Positions 33,808-46,133 are shown, numbered from the stretch's first letter. The stretch is 64,000 bases of DNA from Actinoplanes sp. KI2 (GCF_025630775.1 NZ_JAOSZE010000013.1:1-64000), one strand, 5' to 3'. Notes: a model not told the origin generated them from the letters alone. Made by a program: numbers and translations.

Positions 33808-34644
33808 GTGGACCTTCAGGTGGTGGAGCAGGTGGCGACCCTCGGCGAGTGGATCGGCGAGGGCGGCGTGGTGGTGCTGAGCGGGGCCGGGCTGTCGACC
33901 GACTCCGGGATTCCGGACTATCGCGGGCCGTCCGGCTCGGCCCGGCGCAGCACCCCGATGACCTACCAGACGTTCACCCGCGATCCGATCGCGCGGCGGC
34001 GCTACTGGGCGCGCAGTCACCTCGGATGGCACACGATCGGGCAGGCTCGCCCGAACGAGGGTCACCTCGCCGTGGCGCGGCTGCAACGGCGGGGCGCGCT
34101 GGACGGCATCGTCACCCAGAACGTGGACGGCCTGCACCAGGCGGCCGGTGCCCGCGACGTGGTGGAGCTGCACGGCAACCTGACCCGGATCACCTGCCTG
34201 GCCTGCGGCGCGTCGACCCCGCGCGACCACATGGCGGCCCGGCTGGACGCCGCGAACCCGGCCTTCGCCGGGGTGGCGGTGGCGTTCAACGCGGACGGCG
34301 ACGCCGAGCTGGCCGGGACGTCGCTGGACGGCTTCACCGTGGTGGACTGCCTGGACTGCGGCGGGATGCTCAAACCGGATGTCGTCTACTTCGGCGAGAC
34401 GGTGCCGGCCGACCGGGTCGCCCGCGCCTTCGAGCTGGTCGAGAGCTGCCGCACGCTGCTGGTCCTCGGCTCGTCGCTGACCGTGATGTCGGGCCGGCGG
34501 TTCGTGCTGCGGGCCGCCAAGCGGGGCATTCGGGTGGCCATCGTCAATCGCGGGGTGACTCGCGGCGAGCCGTACGCAAGCCTCCTCATCGATGCCCCAT
34601 TGGGCATCGTGCTGCCGCACCTCGCCGATCTGTCGCCGGTATAA
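33808..34644 (+). CDS. Sir2-family NAD-dependent protein deacylase (278 aa)
   Basis: The Rossmann NAD site reads VVLSGAGLSTDSGIPDYRG at residues 22-40, TQNVDGLH at 103-110 follows, and the catalytic base is His122 in ELHGNL. Four zinc cysteines are present as Cys130-x2-Cys133 and Cys181-x2-Cys184. These are the complete landmarks of a class II/III-like bacterial sirtuin. It removes acyl groups from lysines, using NAD. I chose the GTG at 33808 because it sits close to the homology start; an ATG at 33745 is possible. The gene is monocistronic, followed by an AT-rich gap. Confidence 0.9.
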   Translation: MDLQVVEQVATLGEWIGEGGVVVLSGAGLSTDSGIPDYRGPSGSARRSTPMTYQTFTRDPIARRRYWARSHLGWHTIGQARPNEGHLAVARLQRRGALDGIVTQNVDGLHQAAGARDVVELHGNLTRITCLACGASTPRDHMAARLDAANPAFAGVAVAFNADGDAELAGTSLDGFTVVDCLDCGGMLKPDVVYFGETVPADRVARAFELVESCRTLLVLGSSLTVMSGRRFVLRAAKRGIRVAIVNRGVTRGEPYASLLIDAPLGIVLPHLADLSPV

Positions 34645-34734
34645 AACTGGATATATCACCCCGGTTATCGTCTCGATACACAAATAAAAGTTTGTTTCTC
34701 ATTGACGTGACCGGGGCCACTGACGTTAACTGCC

Positions 34735-34758
34735 GGAACCGGTACCGAAACCGGTTCC
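34735..34758. promoter_or_regulatory. Probable LacI-family operator
   Basis: Positions 34735-34758 form an imperfect inverted repeat with ten of twelve base pairs matching. Its right half holds GAAACCGGTTCC (34747-34758), close to the GAAACCGGTTTC core bound by many LacI-family regulators. It lies about 90 bases before the lacI-type gene start, so autoregulation is the simplest reading. Confidence 0.65.
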
Positions 34759-34848
34759 GAAACACCCGAGCAACATCGTCAGCGCCCGGCGGTAACCGGC
34801 CGGACGTCGATGAGAATTGCGGGCATGCAGACGAGGGGGCCTGGACCA

Positions 34849-35850
<1,002 letters not shown>

Positions 35851-36000
35851 CCCATAGCTTTCGTTCCCGTCGTCGCGCCCCGACGACCGCACCACAACGC
35901 ACCAACCCGCGACATCCGGAGCAGGCCGAGGGCCGGCGCCGCGATGCCGCACGCCCTCGGGCACCCCTCTTCACCCCTTTCATTGACAGGAGCACCTTCG

Positions 36001-37686
36001 ATGCAGAGAAGGAAACTGTTCGCGGTCGCGCTGGCGGGTGTGCTCGCCACCGGCGGCCTCGCCGCCTGCGGTGACTCGCCCAACGCCAACAACGCGAACG
36101 CCAACAAGGCGGGCGTCGACTACCTGAAGATCGGCATGCCGAACGGCACGCAGACCGAGAACCACAACCCGTTCGCCGGCACCTCGTCGGCCAACGCGCT
36201 CGGCTACAAGTGGATGATCTACGAGCCGCTGCTCATGTGGAACCCGGTCAAGCCGGCCGACCCGGCCAAGCCGTGGCTGGCCAGCGAGGTCAAGTGGGCG
36301 TCGGACTACAAGTCGGCGGACATCACCGTCCGCGACAACGCCACCTGGTCGGACGGGCAGAAGCTGACCGCCGACGACGTGGCGTACACCTTCAACCTGC
36401 TCAAGGGCAACGAAGCGCTCAACCAGTACGCGATCCCGTTCGACCAGATCACGGTCAACGGCAACGTCGTGCACGTGACGTTCAAGTCGTCGCAGTTCGT
36501 CAACCAGGTCAAGATCATGGCGCAGACGACGATCGTGCCGAAGCACATCTGGGAGACGATCAAGGACCCGGCCACCGACATCAACAAGAACCCGATCGGC
36601 TCCGGCCCGTACACGCTGAAGTCGTTCACCCAGGCCGGCATTGTGCTGACCGAGCGCTCCAGCGGCTACTGGCAGGACCTGCCGAAGGTCAAGGAGCTGC
36701 GCTACGTGTCCTACGCGGACAACAGCGCGCAGACGACCGCCCTGGCCAACGGCGAATCCGAGTGGAGCTTCGTCTTCATCCCGAACTACCAGGCCACCTT
36801 CGTCTCGAAGGACCCGGCCAACCACAAGATCTGGGCGCCCGGCGTGCTCGGCATCCACGGCCTCTACATCAACACCACGGTCAAGCCGTTCGACGACCCG
36901 AAGCTGCGCCAGGCGATGAACATGGTCGTCAACCGGGCGGACATCTTCACCCAGGCCGAGGCCGGCTACTTCCACCCGCAGATCGACAGCGTGACCGGCC
37001 TGCCCGCGGGCGCCGGCGACGCGTTCGTCGCGCCCGAGTACAAGGGCAAGACCCTCACCCCGGACGTCGAGGGCGCGAAGGCGCTGCTGGCGAAGGCCGG
37101 ATACAAGCTGAACGGGACGACGCTGACCGACCCGTCCGGCAAGCCGGTCAAGATCACCCTGACCGACCCGGCGCCGTGGTCCGATTACCAGACCACGCTG
37201 GAGATCATCAAGACCAACCTCGCCCAGATCGGCATCGCCGCCACGGTCGACAAGGCCAACCAGGACAAGTGGGACCAGAACGTCCAGAAGGGCGACTTCC
37301 AGGCCACCATGCGCTGGACCAACGGCGGCGCCACGCCGTACGACATCTACCAGACCGTGATGGACGGTGACCTGCTCAAGCCGATCGGCACCGCGGCGCA
37401 GCAGGGCAACTTCGGCCGGTTCAAGTCGCCGGAGGCCACCGCGGCCCTCAAGGCGTACGCGAACGCCACCAGCGACGCCGACCGCACCACGGCGATGAAC
37501 CAGATCCAGAAGGTCTTCGTCGAGCAGGTGCCGATGCTGCCGGTCGGCTCCGACAACGTGGGCGGCGCCTACAGCACCAAGAACTGGATCGGCTGGCCGT
37601 CCGACGCCGACGCCTACGCGGGCATGCAGCCCACCCAGCCGTACGCGCTCGACGTCGTCCTGCACCTCAAGCCCGCCAACTCCTGA
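36001..37686 (+). CDS. Family 5 ABC transporter substrate-binding lipoprotein (561 aa)
   Basis: The signal peptide ends LAACG, so the cysteine near residue 22 is lipidated and the protein sits on the outer face of the membrane. Family 5 (peptide/nickel/oligosaccharide) landmarks are [34 protein letters not shown] and [23 protein letters not shown]. Length fits. It captures the ligand for the permease/ATPase genes that follow. Its place between a LacI regulator and a GH1 enzyme argues for a beta-linked oligosaccharide rather than a peptide, as known for some thermophile family 5 proteins. The ATG follows AGGAG. Confidence 0.9.
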   Translation: MQRRKLFAVALAGVLATGGLAACGDSPNANNANANKAGVDYLKIGMPNGTQTENHNPFAGTSSANALGYKWMIYEPLLMWNPVKPADPAKPWLASEVKWASDYKSADITVRDNATWSDGQKLTADDVAYTFNLLKGNEALNQYAIPFDQITVNGNVVHVTFKSSQFVNQVKIMAQTTIVPKHIWETIKDPATDINKNPIGSGPYTLKSFTQAGIVLTERSSGYWQDLPKVKELRYVSYADNSAQTTALANGESEWSFVFIPNYQATFVSKDPANHKIWAPGVLGIHGLYINTTVKPFDDPKLRQAMNMVVNRADIFTQAEAGYFHPQIDSVTGLPAGAGDAFVAPEYKGKTLTPDVEGAKALLAKAGYKLNGTTLTDPSGKPVKITLTDPAPWSDYQTTLEIIKTNLAQIGIAATVDKANQDKWDQNVQKGDFQATMRWTNGGATPYDIYQTVMDGDLLKPIGTAAQQGNFGRFKSPEATAALKAYANATSDADRTTAMNQIQKVFVEQVPMLPVGSDNVGGAYSTKNWIGWPSDADAYAGMQPTQPYALDVVLHLKPANS

Positions 37687-37696
37687 TCGCGTGACC

Positions 37697-37728
37697 CCGC
37701 CGCTCCCCGTCCCAGCGGGGAGCGGCGG
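37697..37728. terminator. Intercistronic hairpin after binding-protein gene
   Basis: CCGCCGCTCCCC at 37697-37708 pairs perfectly with 37717-37728, a 12-bp stem with an 8-nt loop. It lies between the binding-protein gene and the first ATPase gene. Such hairpins often stabilise the upstream message or partly end transcription, so that the binding protein is made in excess. Confidence 0.75.
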
Positions 37729-37758
37729 CACACGATCCACCCCCGCAAAGGAAGTGGC

Positions 37759-38811
37759 ATGACGTCTACTCAGGACGCCAAGGCCCCGACCGGCGAGGTG
37801 GTGCTTGAGGCGGTAGGCCTGACCAAGCACTTCCCCGTCCGCCGGACTCTGCGTGAGCTCTTCACGCGAACGCACAACGCGGTGCACGCCGTCGACGACG
37901 TGCACCTGACCCTCCGCCGCGGCCAGGTCGTCGCGCTCGTCGGCGAATCGGGCTCCGGCAAGTCGACCGTCGCCCGCCTGCTCGCCCAGCTCTATCCGCG
38001 CACCGGCGGCGACATCCGGCTGCACGGGGAGTCCACCCGGGTCAAGGCCGGCCGCCAGTTCCGCGGCTACGCCAGTCGGGTCCAGATGATCTTCCAGGAC
38101 CCGTTCGCCTCGCTGAACCCGGTGCACACGATCCGCTACCACCTCACCCGGGCGCTGCGGATCCACCGCAACGACGGCGGCGACCTCGAGGCGGCCCTGC
38201 ACGAGCTGCTCACCCGGGTCAGCCTTACCCCGCCCGAGCGTTACCTGGACAAGTTCCCGCACGAGCTCTCCGGCGGCCAGCGGCAGCGGGTGGCGATCGC
38301 CCGCGCCCTCGGCGCCCGGCCCGAGGCGCTGCTCGCCGACGAGCCGGTGTCCATGCTGGACGTCTCCATCCGGCTCGGCGTGCTGAACCTGCTGCGCGAC
38401 CTCAAGGAGCGGCTCAACCTGGCGATCCTGTACATCACCCACGACATCGCGTCGGCCCGCTACTTCGCCGACCAGACCCTGGTGATGTACGCGGGCCGGA
38501 TGGTCGAGGGCGGCGACAGCGAGACGGTCACCCAGTCGCCGGCGCACCCGTACACCCGGCTGCTGATCGACTCGGCGCCGGACCCGGACCGGCTAACGGG
38601 CGACGTCGACCCGCTCGAGGAGGACCGGGGCAACGGCGAGCCGCCGAGCCTGATCCACCCGCCGTCCGGCTGCCGTTTCCACCCACGCTGCCCGTCCGCG
38701 ATGCCGCGCTGCTCGACCGACCTGCCCGTCCCGCTGGCGATCGGCGACACGCCCGGCCACTGGGCCGCCTGCTGGCTGTACGACTCGGCGGCGAAGGAGT
38801 CAGCGAAGTGA
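37759..38811 (+). CDS. Opp-type ABC transporter ATP-binding protein (350 aa)
   Basis: The nucleotide-binding domain has Walker [10 protein letters not shown], the Q-loop in [13 protein letters not shown], the signature LSGGQRQRV and Walker [14 protein letters not shown]. The late-C-terminal Cys-rich segment [16 protein letters not shown] is typical of the OppD/OppF and DppD/DppF groups. It forms an ATPase pair with the protein encoded at 40844-41848 and drives the two permeases. The C-terminal stop overlaps the GTG start of the permease gene by four bases. The order (this ATPase before the permeases, its partner after them) is a little unusual for Opp operons. Confidence 0.9.
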   Translation: MTSTQDAKAPTGEVVLEAVGLTKHFPVRRTLRELFTRTHNAVHAVDDVHLTLRRGQVVALVGESGSGKSTVARLLAQLYPRTGGDIRLHGESTRVKAGRQFRGYASRVQMIFQDPFASLNPVHTIRYHLTRALRIHRNDGGDLEAALHELLTRVSLTPPERYLDKFPHELSGGQRQRVAIARALGARPEALLADEPVSMLDVSIRLGVLNLLRDLKERLNLAILYITHDIASARYFADQTLVMYAGRMVEGGDSETVTQSPAHPYTRLLIDSAPDPDRLTGDVDPLEEDRGNGEPPSLIHPPSGCRFHPRCPSAMPRCSTDLPVPLAIGDTPGHWAACWLYDSAAKESAK

Positions 38812-39788
38812 AGTACTTCCTCCAGCGCATGGCGTTCTACCTCTTCACCGCCTGGGCCGCGATCACCATCAACTTCTTCATCCCGCGGCTCGTGCCGGGC
38901 GACCCGGTCCAGTCGCTGATCGCCAAGTACCAGGGCCAGCTCTCCACCAAGTCGATCGCGTCGCTCTACGTCCTGTTCGGACTGGACAAGCACCAGAGCC
39001 TCTGGGAGCAGTACCTCGACTACTGGAAGCAGATCTTCCACGGCGACCTGGGCCTGTCGTTCACCTTCTTCCCGGCCCCGGTCTCCCAGGTGATCAGCCA
39101 GGCGCTGCCCTGGACGGTGCTGCTGGTCGGCCTCACCACGATCATCAGCTTCACGCTCGGCACCGGACTCGGCGTGCTGGCCGGCTGGCGGCGCGGCTCG
39201 TGGGCGGACGGCCTGCTGCCGGTCACCACGTTCTTCTCCTCGGTGCCGTACTTCTGGCTCGGCATCATCTCGATCTACCTGCTCGCCGGGCCGGGCAGCT
39301 TCTTCCCGTCCTCCGGCGGCTTCGACTCGGAGCTGGTGCCGGCCTGGGACCAGTACTTCATCCCGAGCGCGATCCAGCACAGCCTGCTGCCGGCGCTGAC
39401 CATCCTGATCTCCTCGGTCAGCGGCTGGATCCTGAGCATGCGCAACATGATGGTGACGGTGTCCTCCGAGGACTACATCACCGTCGCGCACGCGAAGGGC
39501 CTGCCCGAGCGGCGGGTCGCGCTCTCCTACGCGGCCCGCAACGCGCTGCTGCCCAGCGTCTCCGGCTTCGCCCTGGCGCTCGGCTTCATCGTCGGCGGCA
39601 CCCTGCTCGTCGAGATCGTCTTCTCCTACCCGGGGCTCGGCTACACGCTGCTGCAGGCGGTCGGCGCCAAGGACTACCCGCTGATGCAGGGCATCTTCCT
39701 GATCATCACGATCGCCGTGCTGCTGGCCAACCTGCTGGCCGACGTCGCGTACCTGCTGCTCGACCCGCGCACCCGCAAGGAGGGCTGA
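38808..39788 (+). CDS. Opp-type ABC transporter permease, first subunit (326 aa)
   Basis: This is an inner-membrane permease of the OppB/DppB kind. About six hydrophobic segments are seen, starting with [26 protein letters not shown], the usual N-terminus of this subunit. The ATPase-coupling EAA loop is [29 protein letters not shown]. It overlaps the ATPase gene upstream (GTGA) and is three bases from the second permease gene, so the operon is tightly packed. Confidence 0.9.
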   Translation: MKYFLQRMAFYLFTAWAAITINFFIPRLVPGDPVQSLIAKYQGQLSTKSIASLYVLFGLDKHQSLWEQYLDYWKQIFHGDLGLSFTFFPAPVSQVISQALPWTVLLVGLTTIISFTLGTGLGVLAGWRRGSWADGLLPVTTFFSSVPYFWLGIISIYLLAGPGSFFPSSGGFDSELVPAWDQYFIPSAIQHSLLPALTILISSVSGWILSMRNMMVTVSSEDYITVAHAKGLPERRVALSYAARNALLPSVSGFALALGFIVGGTLLVEIVFSYPGLGYTLLQAVGAKDYPLMQGIFLIITIAVLLANLLADVAYLLLDPRTRKEG

Positions 39789-39791
39789 GCG

Positions 39792-40843
39792 ATGACGATT
39801 CCCACCTCCAGCATCGAGCAGGTCATTCCCGGCCAGGGCTCGATGGCGCAGCCCGAGGCGGCGAAGCCGGAGAAGGCCCGGCGGGAGCGGTTCCGCTTCC
39901 TGCGCAACGGCAAGGCGTCGATCGGCCTGGCCATCCTCGGCGTGTACGTGGTCTTCGCGGTCATCGGTCCGTGGATCGCGCCGTACGACCCCGACGCGCG
40001 CAGCAACGCGCTGGTGCAGGGCCCGTCGGCCGAGCACTGGCTCGGCACCACCCACCTCGGACAGGACGTCCTCAGCCAGCTGCTGGTCGGCACCCGCAGC
40101 GTGGTGTACGTCGGCTTCCTGGCCGCGTTCATCGCGACCACGCTGAGCGTGCTGGTCGGCGTCGCGTCGGGATACATCGGCGGCAAGGCCGACGACACGC
40201 TGTCGGTGATCACCAACGTCGTCCTGGTCATCCCGGCCGTGCCCCTGATGATCATCATCACCTCGACGCTGAACAACGTCAGCGACACGATGATCGCGGT
40301 GATCATCGGGCTCACCTGCTGGTCGTGGAACGCCCGGGTGCTGCGCGCGCAGACGCTGTCGCTGCGCCGGCGGGACTTCGTCGAGGCGTCCCGGGCGTCC
40401 GGCGAGCGCACCTGGCGGATCATCGGCTTCGAGCTGCTGCCCAACCTCACCGCGGTGATCGCCTCCGGCTTCGTCGGCACGGTCATCTTCGCGGTGCTCT
40501 CCGAGATCACCCTGGCCTTCATCGGCGTCGTCAACAACGGTTGGAACTGGGGCACGATCCTGTTCTGGGCGCAGGGCCAGCAGGCGCTCGGCCAGGACGC
40601 GTGGTGGTGGTTCGTACCGGCCGGCCTGGCGATCGCCCTGCTCGGCATGGCGCTTTCGCTGATCAACTTCGGCATCGACGAGTTCGTCAGCCCGCGACTG
40701 CGCAGCGCCGGCAAGACCAAGCTGCGGACGGCGCGCGGGCGGACCGTCCGGATGCGGATCGGCTTCACCCCGGTCATGGGCGGCGCGCCTGCCGTCAAGG
40801 AGCCGGCCGGGCTGGTCACCCCCGTGGCACGAGAGGCGAAGTG

Positions 40844-40844
<1 letters not shown>
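39792..40844 (+). CDS. Opp-type ABC transporter permease, second subunit (350 aa)
   Basis: This matches OppC/DppC. A charged N-terminal extension is followed by GKASIGLAILGVYVVFAVIGPWIAPYDPDA, then HWLGTTHLGQDVLSQLLVGTRSVVYVGFL, the subunit's hallmark. The EAA loop reads FVEASRASGERTWRIIGFELLPNLTAVI. Five to six transmembrane segments are seen. An ideal ribosome-binding site (AAGGAGG) precedes the ATG. Its stop overlaps the ATG of the next ATPase gene by one base. Confidence 0.9.
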
Positions 40845-41848
<1,004 letters not shown>

Positions 41849-41851
41849 CGT

Positions 41852-41890
41852 AGAGGGCCGGTCCTTCATACCGCGGGACCGGCCCTCTTT
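41852..41890. terminator. Terminator between transporter operon and beta-glucosidase gene
   Basis: AGAGGGCCGGTCC at 41852-41864 pairs perfectly with 41876-41888, a 13-bp stem with an 11-nt loop, followed by TTT. It should reduce read-through from the transporter genes into the GH1 gene, setting different levels for the two. Confidence 0.82.
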
Positions 41891-41912
41891 CCTATCCCCA
41901 CTCTGGAGAGTC

Positions 41913-43316
41913 ATGAACCCCACCACCACGACCGCCCCGCTAGCCGCCGCGCCGATTGCCGGCCTGCCGCCCACGTTCCAGTGGGGCGTCGCCACCTCCG
42001 CCTATCAGATCGAGGGGGCCGCGTTCGAGGACGGGCGCACACCGTCCATCTGGGACACGTTCTGCCGCAAGCCCGGCGCCGTGCACAACGGCGACCACGG
42101 CGACGTCGCGTGCGACCACTACCACCGGATGCCGCAGGACGTCGCGCTGATCAAGTCGCTGGGCGTGGACGCGTACCGGTTCTCGGTGTCCTGGCCGCGC
42201 GTGCAGCCCGGTGGTCGCGGGCCGGTCAACCCGGCCGGGCTCGCCTTCTACGACCGGCTGGTCGACGAGTTGCTGGCCAACGGGATCGACCCGTGGGTGA
42301 CGCTGTACCACTGGGACCTGCCGCAGGAGCTGGAGGACGCGGGCGGCTGGCCGGTGCGGGACACGGCGTACCGGTTCGCGGACTACGTGGCGCTGGTGTT
42401 CGACAAGTTGCAGGACCGGGTGGCGACCTTCACGACGCTGAACGAGCCGTGGTGCTCGGCCTGGCTCGGGTATCACGCGGGGATACACGCGCCGGGCCGG
42501 CAGAACTTCGACGACCACCTGTCGGCGGTGCATCACCTGCTGCTCGGGCACGGGCTGGCGATGCAGCGGATGCGGGCGCGGGAGACCCGGCCGCACACGT
42601 ACGGAATCACGCTCAACATGGGCACGGCCGATCCCGCCTCGGACACCGACATCGACCGCGACGCGGCCCGGCGCGCCGACGGGATGGGGTTGCGGATCTA
42701 CCTGGACCCGCTGCGGCACGGCCGCTATCCCGCGGACGTCGTGGCGGACCTGGCCGCCCGGGGCAAGGCGTTTCCGGTCGTGGACGGCGACCTGGAGGTC
42801 ATCTCGGCGCCGTTCGAGGTGCTGGGGGTCAACTTCTACTTCGGACAGGACTTCGCCGGAACCGACGAGTCGGGCAACACGCACGACGCCGACGGGGAGC
42901 CGGTCGTGCGGGCCGTGCTGCCGGACACCCCGCGCACCGCGATGAACTGGCCGATCACCCCGGACCGCTTCACCCAGCTCCTGGTGCGCCTGCACCGCGA
43001 CTACCCCGGCCTGCCCATGGTCATCACCGAGAACGGCGCCGCCTTCCCCGACGCTCCCGACAGTTCCGGATTTGTCGCTGATGACGCCCGTACCGCTTAT
43101 TTGGCTACGCATCTGGCGGCGGTGGCCGACGCTCGCGCGCAGGGGGCAGACGTCCGCGGCTACTTCGCGTGGTCGCTGATGGACAACTTCGAGTGGGCCG
43201 AGGGATACGCCAAGCGCTTCGGCATCGTGCACGTCGACTACGAGTCGCAGGTGCGCACGCCCAAGCAGAGCGCCCTCTGGTTCCGCGACACCATCGCCCG
43301 CACCCGCGAGGCGTGA
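41913..43316 (+). CDS. GH1 beta-glucosidase (467 aa)
   Basis: This cytoplasmic family 1 glycoside hydrolase removes terminal beta-glucosyl (or beta-galactosyl/fucosyl) residues from short oligosaccharides. FQWGVATSAYQIEGA is the family signature. The acid/base is Glu178 in TLNEPW and the nucleophile is Glu373 in VITENGA. FAWSLMDNFEWAEGYAKRFG closes the barrel. There is no signal peptide, so it acts on sugars brought in by the adjacent transporter. The ATG at 41913 follows GGAGAG. It is the key clue to the substrate of the whole locus. Confidence 0.94.
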   Translation: MNPTTTTAPLAAAPIAGLPPTFQWGVATSAYQIEGAAFEDGRTPSIWDTFCRKPGAVHNGDHGDVACDHYHRMPQDVALIKSLGVDAYRFSVSWPRVQPGGRGPVNPAGLAFYDRLVDELLANGIDPWVTLYHWDLPQELEDAGGWPVRDTAYRFADYVALVFDKLQDRVATFTTLNEPWCSAWLGYHAGIHAPGRQNFDDHLSAVHHLLLGHGLAMQRMRARETRPHTYGITLNMGTADPASDTDIDRDAARRADGMGLRIYLDPLRHGRYPADVVADLAARGKAFPVVDGDLEVISAPFEVLGVNFYFGQDFAGTDESGNTHDADGEPVVRAVLPDTPRTAMNWPITPDRFTQLLVRLHRDYPGLPMVITENGAAFPDAPDSSGFVADDARTAYLATHLAAVADARAQGADVRGYFAWSLMDNFEWAEGYAKRFGIVHVDYESQVRTPKQSALWFRDTIARTREA

Positions 43317-43319
43317 TCT

Positions 43320-43362
43320 CCCGCCGGCGGCTTCGCGGGATCATTCCGAGGCCGTCGGCGGG
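43320..43362. terminator. Hairpin after beta-glucosidase gene
   Basis: CCCGCCGGCGGC at 43320-43331 pairs with 43351-43362 with one mismatch, around a 19-nt loop, and is followed by a pyrimidine-rich stretch ending CCTTT. It probably ends the beta-glucosidase transcript. Confidence 0.65.
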
Positions 43363-43457
43363 CTCCACCTTCCTTTCACCGTACGGGTAAGCGGTCGTTT
43401 AAAGATCGACGGGTCCGGGGTACCCGGTGGGCATCCCCAAGACCGAGGAGTCCCGCG

Positions 43458-43667
43458 ATGCGTACCGGATCTATCGGCGCCGTCATCATCGTCATCTGGC
43501 TGGTGCTGGGCACCGTGGCCGCCGCCCAGCGCGGCTACTTCAAGAACACCGGCGACGCCAGCTGCGCGAAGGCCGGCACCATTGTGGTCACGATCGTGGC
43601 CGGGCCACTGAACTGGATGGGCATCAACCCGAAGATCAAGTGTGACATCCCGCAGCCGAGCAAGTAG
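43458..43667 (+). CDS. Small membrane protein (69 aa)
   Basis: A transmembrane helix spans ~5-23 (SIGAVIIVIWLVLGTVAAAQ). A second, weaker hydrophobic segment follows (TIVVTIVAGPLNWMG), and two cysteines (DASCAKAG and IKCDIPQ) lie outside the helices. The ATG is preceded by GAGGAG at good spacing. Short proteins of this pattern are widespread in actinobacteria with no known role. It stands alone between the GH1 gene and the convergent ROK gene. Confidence 0.72.
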   Translation: MRTGSIGAVIIVIWLVLGTVAAAQRGYFKNTGDASCAKAGTIVVTIVAGPLNWMGINPKIKCDIPQPSK

Positions 43668-43682
43668 GCCCCCGCGTATGCC

Positions 43683-43721
43683 GGGCGGCGGCGCAGGCCC
43701 CCACCACCTTCGCCGCCGCCC
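43683..43721. terminator. Hairpin between small membrane protein and ROK gene
   Basis: GGGCGGCGGCG at 43683-43693 pairs perfectly with 43711-43721, an 11-bp stem with a 17-nt loop. It lies between convergent genes. The rest of the gap to 43878 holds nothing recognisable. Confidence 0.6.
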
Positions 43722-43878
43722 CTTCCCGCCTGGACGATCGTTGACCGCAACCGCCCCGCGCCACCCGCCGGCCCGGCAGCCCGGTACGGCCTTGCGTTGC
43801 AACCAGGCCGGTCGCTACGGCGGGGAGACGCCGACTGCGGTTGTGCGGCCCCTCAGCCTCGTACCTCTGCTTCGGCTT

Positions 43879-45105
43879 TTATCGTCTTGAGCCTTGCGGG
43901 CGACGCGACCTCGGCGGCAGCGCGATCATGGGCTCCTCCGGCTCCGGAAGGCCGCCGTCGGCCAGCAGCTGCGCGATCGGCAGCGTCGCCGCACCCATCG
44001 CCACCGCGTCCGGCCCGAGCGTGCACAGATCGATTCTGGTCTGTGAGTAGGGGCGGCGCAGAGCGTGCCGGGCCGCCGCCTCGCGGATCTCCGGAAGGAA
44101 GCGCTCGCCCAGCACCGAACCCGCGATGCCGCCGAGGACGATGCGCTCCGGGCTGAACAGGTTGATCAGGTCGGCGATGCCCGCGCCCAGATAGCCGGCC
44201 GTCTCGGCGAAGACCTCCCGAGCCGCCGGGGGCGGGTCGGCGAGCAACTCGGCGAGCAGCGACGGGGTGTGCGGGCGGCCGGTGGCGGCGGCGAGACGGC
44301 GCCCGATGCCGCCGGCGCCGACGTAGGCCTCCAGGCAGCCCCGGGCGCCGCAGCGGCAGACCTCGCCGTCGTAGACCAGCGTCGTGTGGCCCCACTCGCC
44401 GGCGTTGCTGTTGGCGCCCCGGTAGCTGCGGCCGTCCATCACCACCGCGGCACCGACCCCGGTGCCGATCATGATGATGACCGCGTGCCGGGCGCCGCGG
44501 GCGGAGCCGAACCACATCTCGGCCTGGCCGAAGGTCTTCGCGCCGTTGTCCACGAAGATCGGGACCTCGGTGCCGGCCCGGAGCATCGTGCCCAGCGGCA
44601 CCTCGTCCCAGCCGGTGGACTGGGAGTCGACCACGCCGTCCCGGTCGACCACGCCGGGCACGCCCACGCCGTAGCCGAGCACCTGCGCCGGGTCGACGCC
44701 GGCGTCGGCGGTCACCGCGGCCAGGCCGGCCAGCAACTGCTCGGCGACCTGGGACGGGTCGTCGTCGTGCTCGAACTCGGCCTGCGCGAGCCGGGCCATC
44801 GACAGGTCGTAGAGCTCGATCAGGACGCGCGTCTCGGCGACGTCGGCACCGACCACGTACCGGAAGCCGGGCCGCACCTGCAGCAGCACCCGAGGGCGGC
44901 CGCCGTCCGAGCCGACCAGGCCGGCCTCCTCGACCAGGCCCTCCTCGAGCATCTCGCCGATCAGGTTGCTGACGCTGGCCTGGCTGAGCGCGGTCGTGCC
45001 GGCCAGCTGCTGCCGGCTCTGCAACCCGCCGTGGAACAGGTCGGTGAGCAGGCTGGACCGATTGGCCCGGCGCACGTCACGCACCGTCGTACGCCTGCTC
45101 TCCAA
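43879..45105 (-). CDS. ROK family transcriptional regulator (408 aa)
   Basis: A winged helix-turn-helix (LTDLFHGGLQSRQQLAGTTALSQASVSNLIGEMLEEGLVEE) precedes the ROK sugar-kinase-like domain. The ATP/phosphate loop is HAVIIMIGTGVGAAVVMDG, and the zinc motif is GHTTLVYDGEVCRCGARGCLEAY with its conserved histidine and cysteines. ROK regulators such as NagC and Mlc respond to sugars. It is probably a second, opposing or parallel sensor for the beta-glucoside locus next to it. The start is a TTG at 45105, nine bases after AGGGGA. Confidence 0.9.
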   Translation of the reverse strand: MESRRTTVRDVRRANRSSLLTDLFHGGLQSRQQLAGTTALSQASVSNLIGEMLEEGLVEEAGLVGSDGGRPRVLLQVRPGFRYVVGADVAETRVLIELYDLSMARLAQAEFEHDDDPSQVAEQLLAGLAAVTADAGVDPAQVLGYGVGVPGVVDRDGVVDSQSTGWDEVPLGTMLRAGTEVPIFVDNGAKTFGQAEMWFGSARGARHAVIIMIGTGVGAAVVMDGRSYRGANSNAGEWGHTTLVYDGEVCRCGARGCLEAYVGAGGIGRRLAAATGRPHTPSLLAELLADPPPAAREVFAETAGYLGAGIADLINLFSPERIVLGGIAGSVLGERFLPEIREAAARHALRRPYSQTRIDLCTLGPDAVAMGAATLPIAQLLADGGLPEPEEPMIALPPRSRRPQGSRR

Positions 45106-45179
45106 GCTCGCGTCCCCTCTGCTCGCATCAACCCGCTCGAAACTGTACGGCGCGCGGGCCGCGCGTCTATCGTGCCCCC

Positions 45180-46013
45180 GTGAGCGACTATCGGGACGTC
45201 AATCTGGCCCATTGGAACGAGCGCGCCGCCGCTCACGCCGCCTCGCCCGGCTATCCGGTGGCCCAGCTCGCGTCCGACCCGGCGGCGCTGAGCGACGTGG
45301 TCGCCTTCGACCGCCCGCTGCTCGGCTCCCTGGCCGATCAGCGCGGAATTCACCTGCAGTGTCACATCGGCACCGACACGGTGTCGTTGACCCGGCTCGG
45401 CGCCACGATGACCGGCCTAGACTTTTCTGACAAATCACTATATGAGGCTCGGGCGGTCGCCGCCAAGGCCGGCGCCGACGTCCGCTTCGTCCAGGCCGAC
45501 GTCTATGACGCGGTCGCCGCGGCCGGCGACGGCTACGACTTCGTCTACACCGGAGTCGGCGCGTTGTGCTGGCTGCCCGACATCGCTCGCTGGGCCCGGG
45601 TCGTGGCCGCGCTGCTGCGGCCGGGCGGACGGCTCTTCGTCCGCGAGGGCCACCCCATGCTCTGGGCGCTCGACGACGAACGCCTCGACGCCCTTGTGGT
45701 GAAATATCCTTATTTTGAGCGAGCCGAGCCCACCGTCTTCGTCTCCGACGGCTCCTACGTCGAGACCGACATCGACCTGCGCGGCAGCACCACCCACGAG
45801 TGGAACCACGGCCTCGGCGAGATCATCACCGCCCTCCTCGACGCCGGCCTGACGGTGACCGGCCTGGTCGAGCACCGCTCGGTCCCCTGGGAGGCCCTGC
45901 CCGGCCGCATGAGCCTGCGGCCCGACGGCGAGTGGGTGCTCGACGAGGACCCCGACCGGCTCCCGCTCACCTACACCCTGCAGGCAATCAAAACCGTCAT
46001 ATCGTACGGCTGA
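45180..46013 (+). CDS. Class I SAM-dependent methyltransferase (277 aa)
   Basis: The SAM-binding fold is recognisable in HLQCHIGTDTVSLTRLGATMTGLDFS (motif I), DVRFVQADVYDA (motif II) and YDFVYTGVGALCWLPDIARWARVVAALLRPGGRLFVREG (motifs III-IV). The C-terminal part (HEWNHGLGEIITALLDAGLTVTGLVEHRSVPW) is the substrate-facing cap. The acceptor is unknown. The gene has a GTG start and is divergent from the ROK gene, 75 bases away. It has two codon patches of lower GC (around 45420 and 45700). Confidence 0.85.
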   Translation: MSDYRDVNLAHWNERAAAHAASPGYPVAQLASDPAALSDVVAFDRPLLGSLADQRGIHLQCHIGTDTVSLTRLGATMTGLDFSDKSLYEARAVAAKAGADVRFVQADVYDAVAAAGDGYDFVYTGVGALCWLPDIARWARVVAALLRPGGRLFVREGHPMLWALDDERLDALVVKYPYFERAEPTVFVSDGSYVETDIDLRGSTTHEWNHGLGEIITALLDAGLTVTGLVEHRSVPWEALPGRMSLRPDGEWVLDEDPDRLPLTYTLQAIKTVISYG

Positions 46014-46133
46014 CACCTCGCCCAACCGCAGCGGCGACCGAACCGCCGTCTCCCCGCGAGCTGAGCGTCACTCGCGGCTCTGCCGCGACCGCCGGGCTGA
46101 CCTGCCTGGTCACCCTCACCCCATACTTGCCGA

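Noticed and set aside
35980..38547. An 855-codon minus-strand open frame across the binding-protein gene
   Set aside because: It is rich in Val, Arg, Asp, Gly and His in a shadow-like pattern, without any motif, and lies opposite clear transporter genes.
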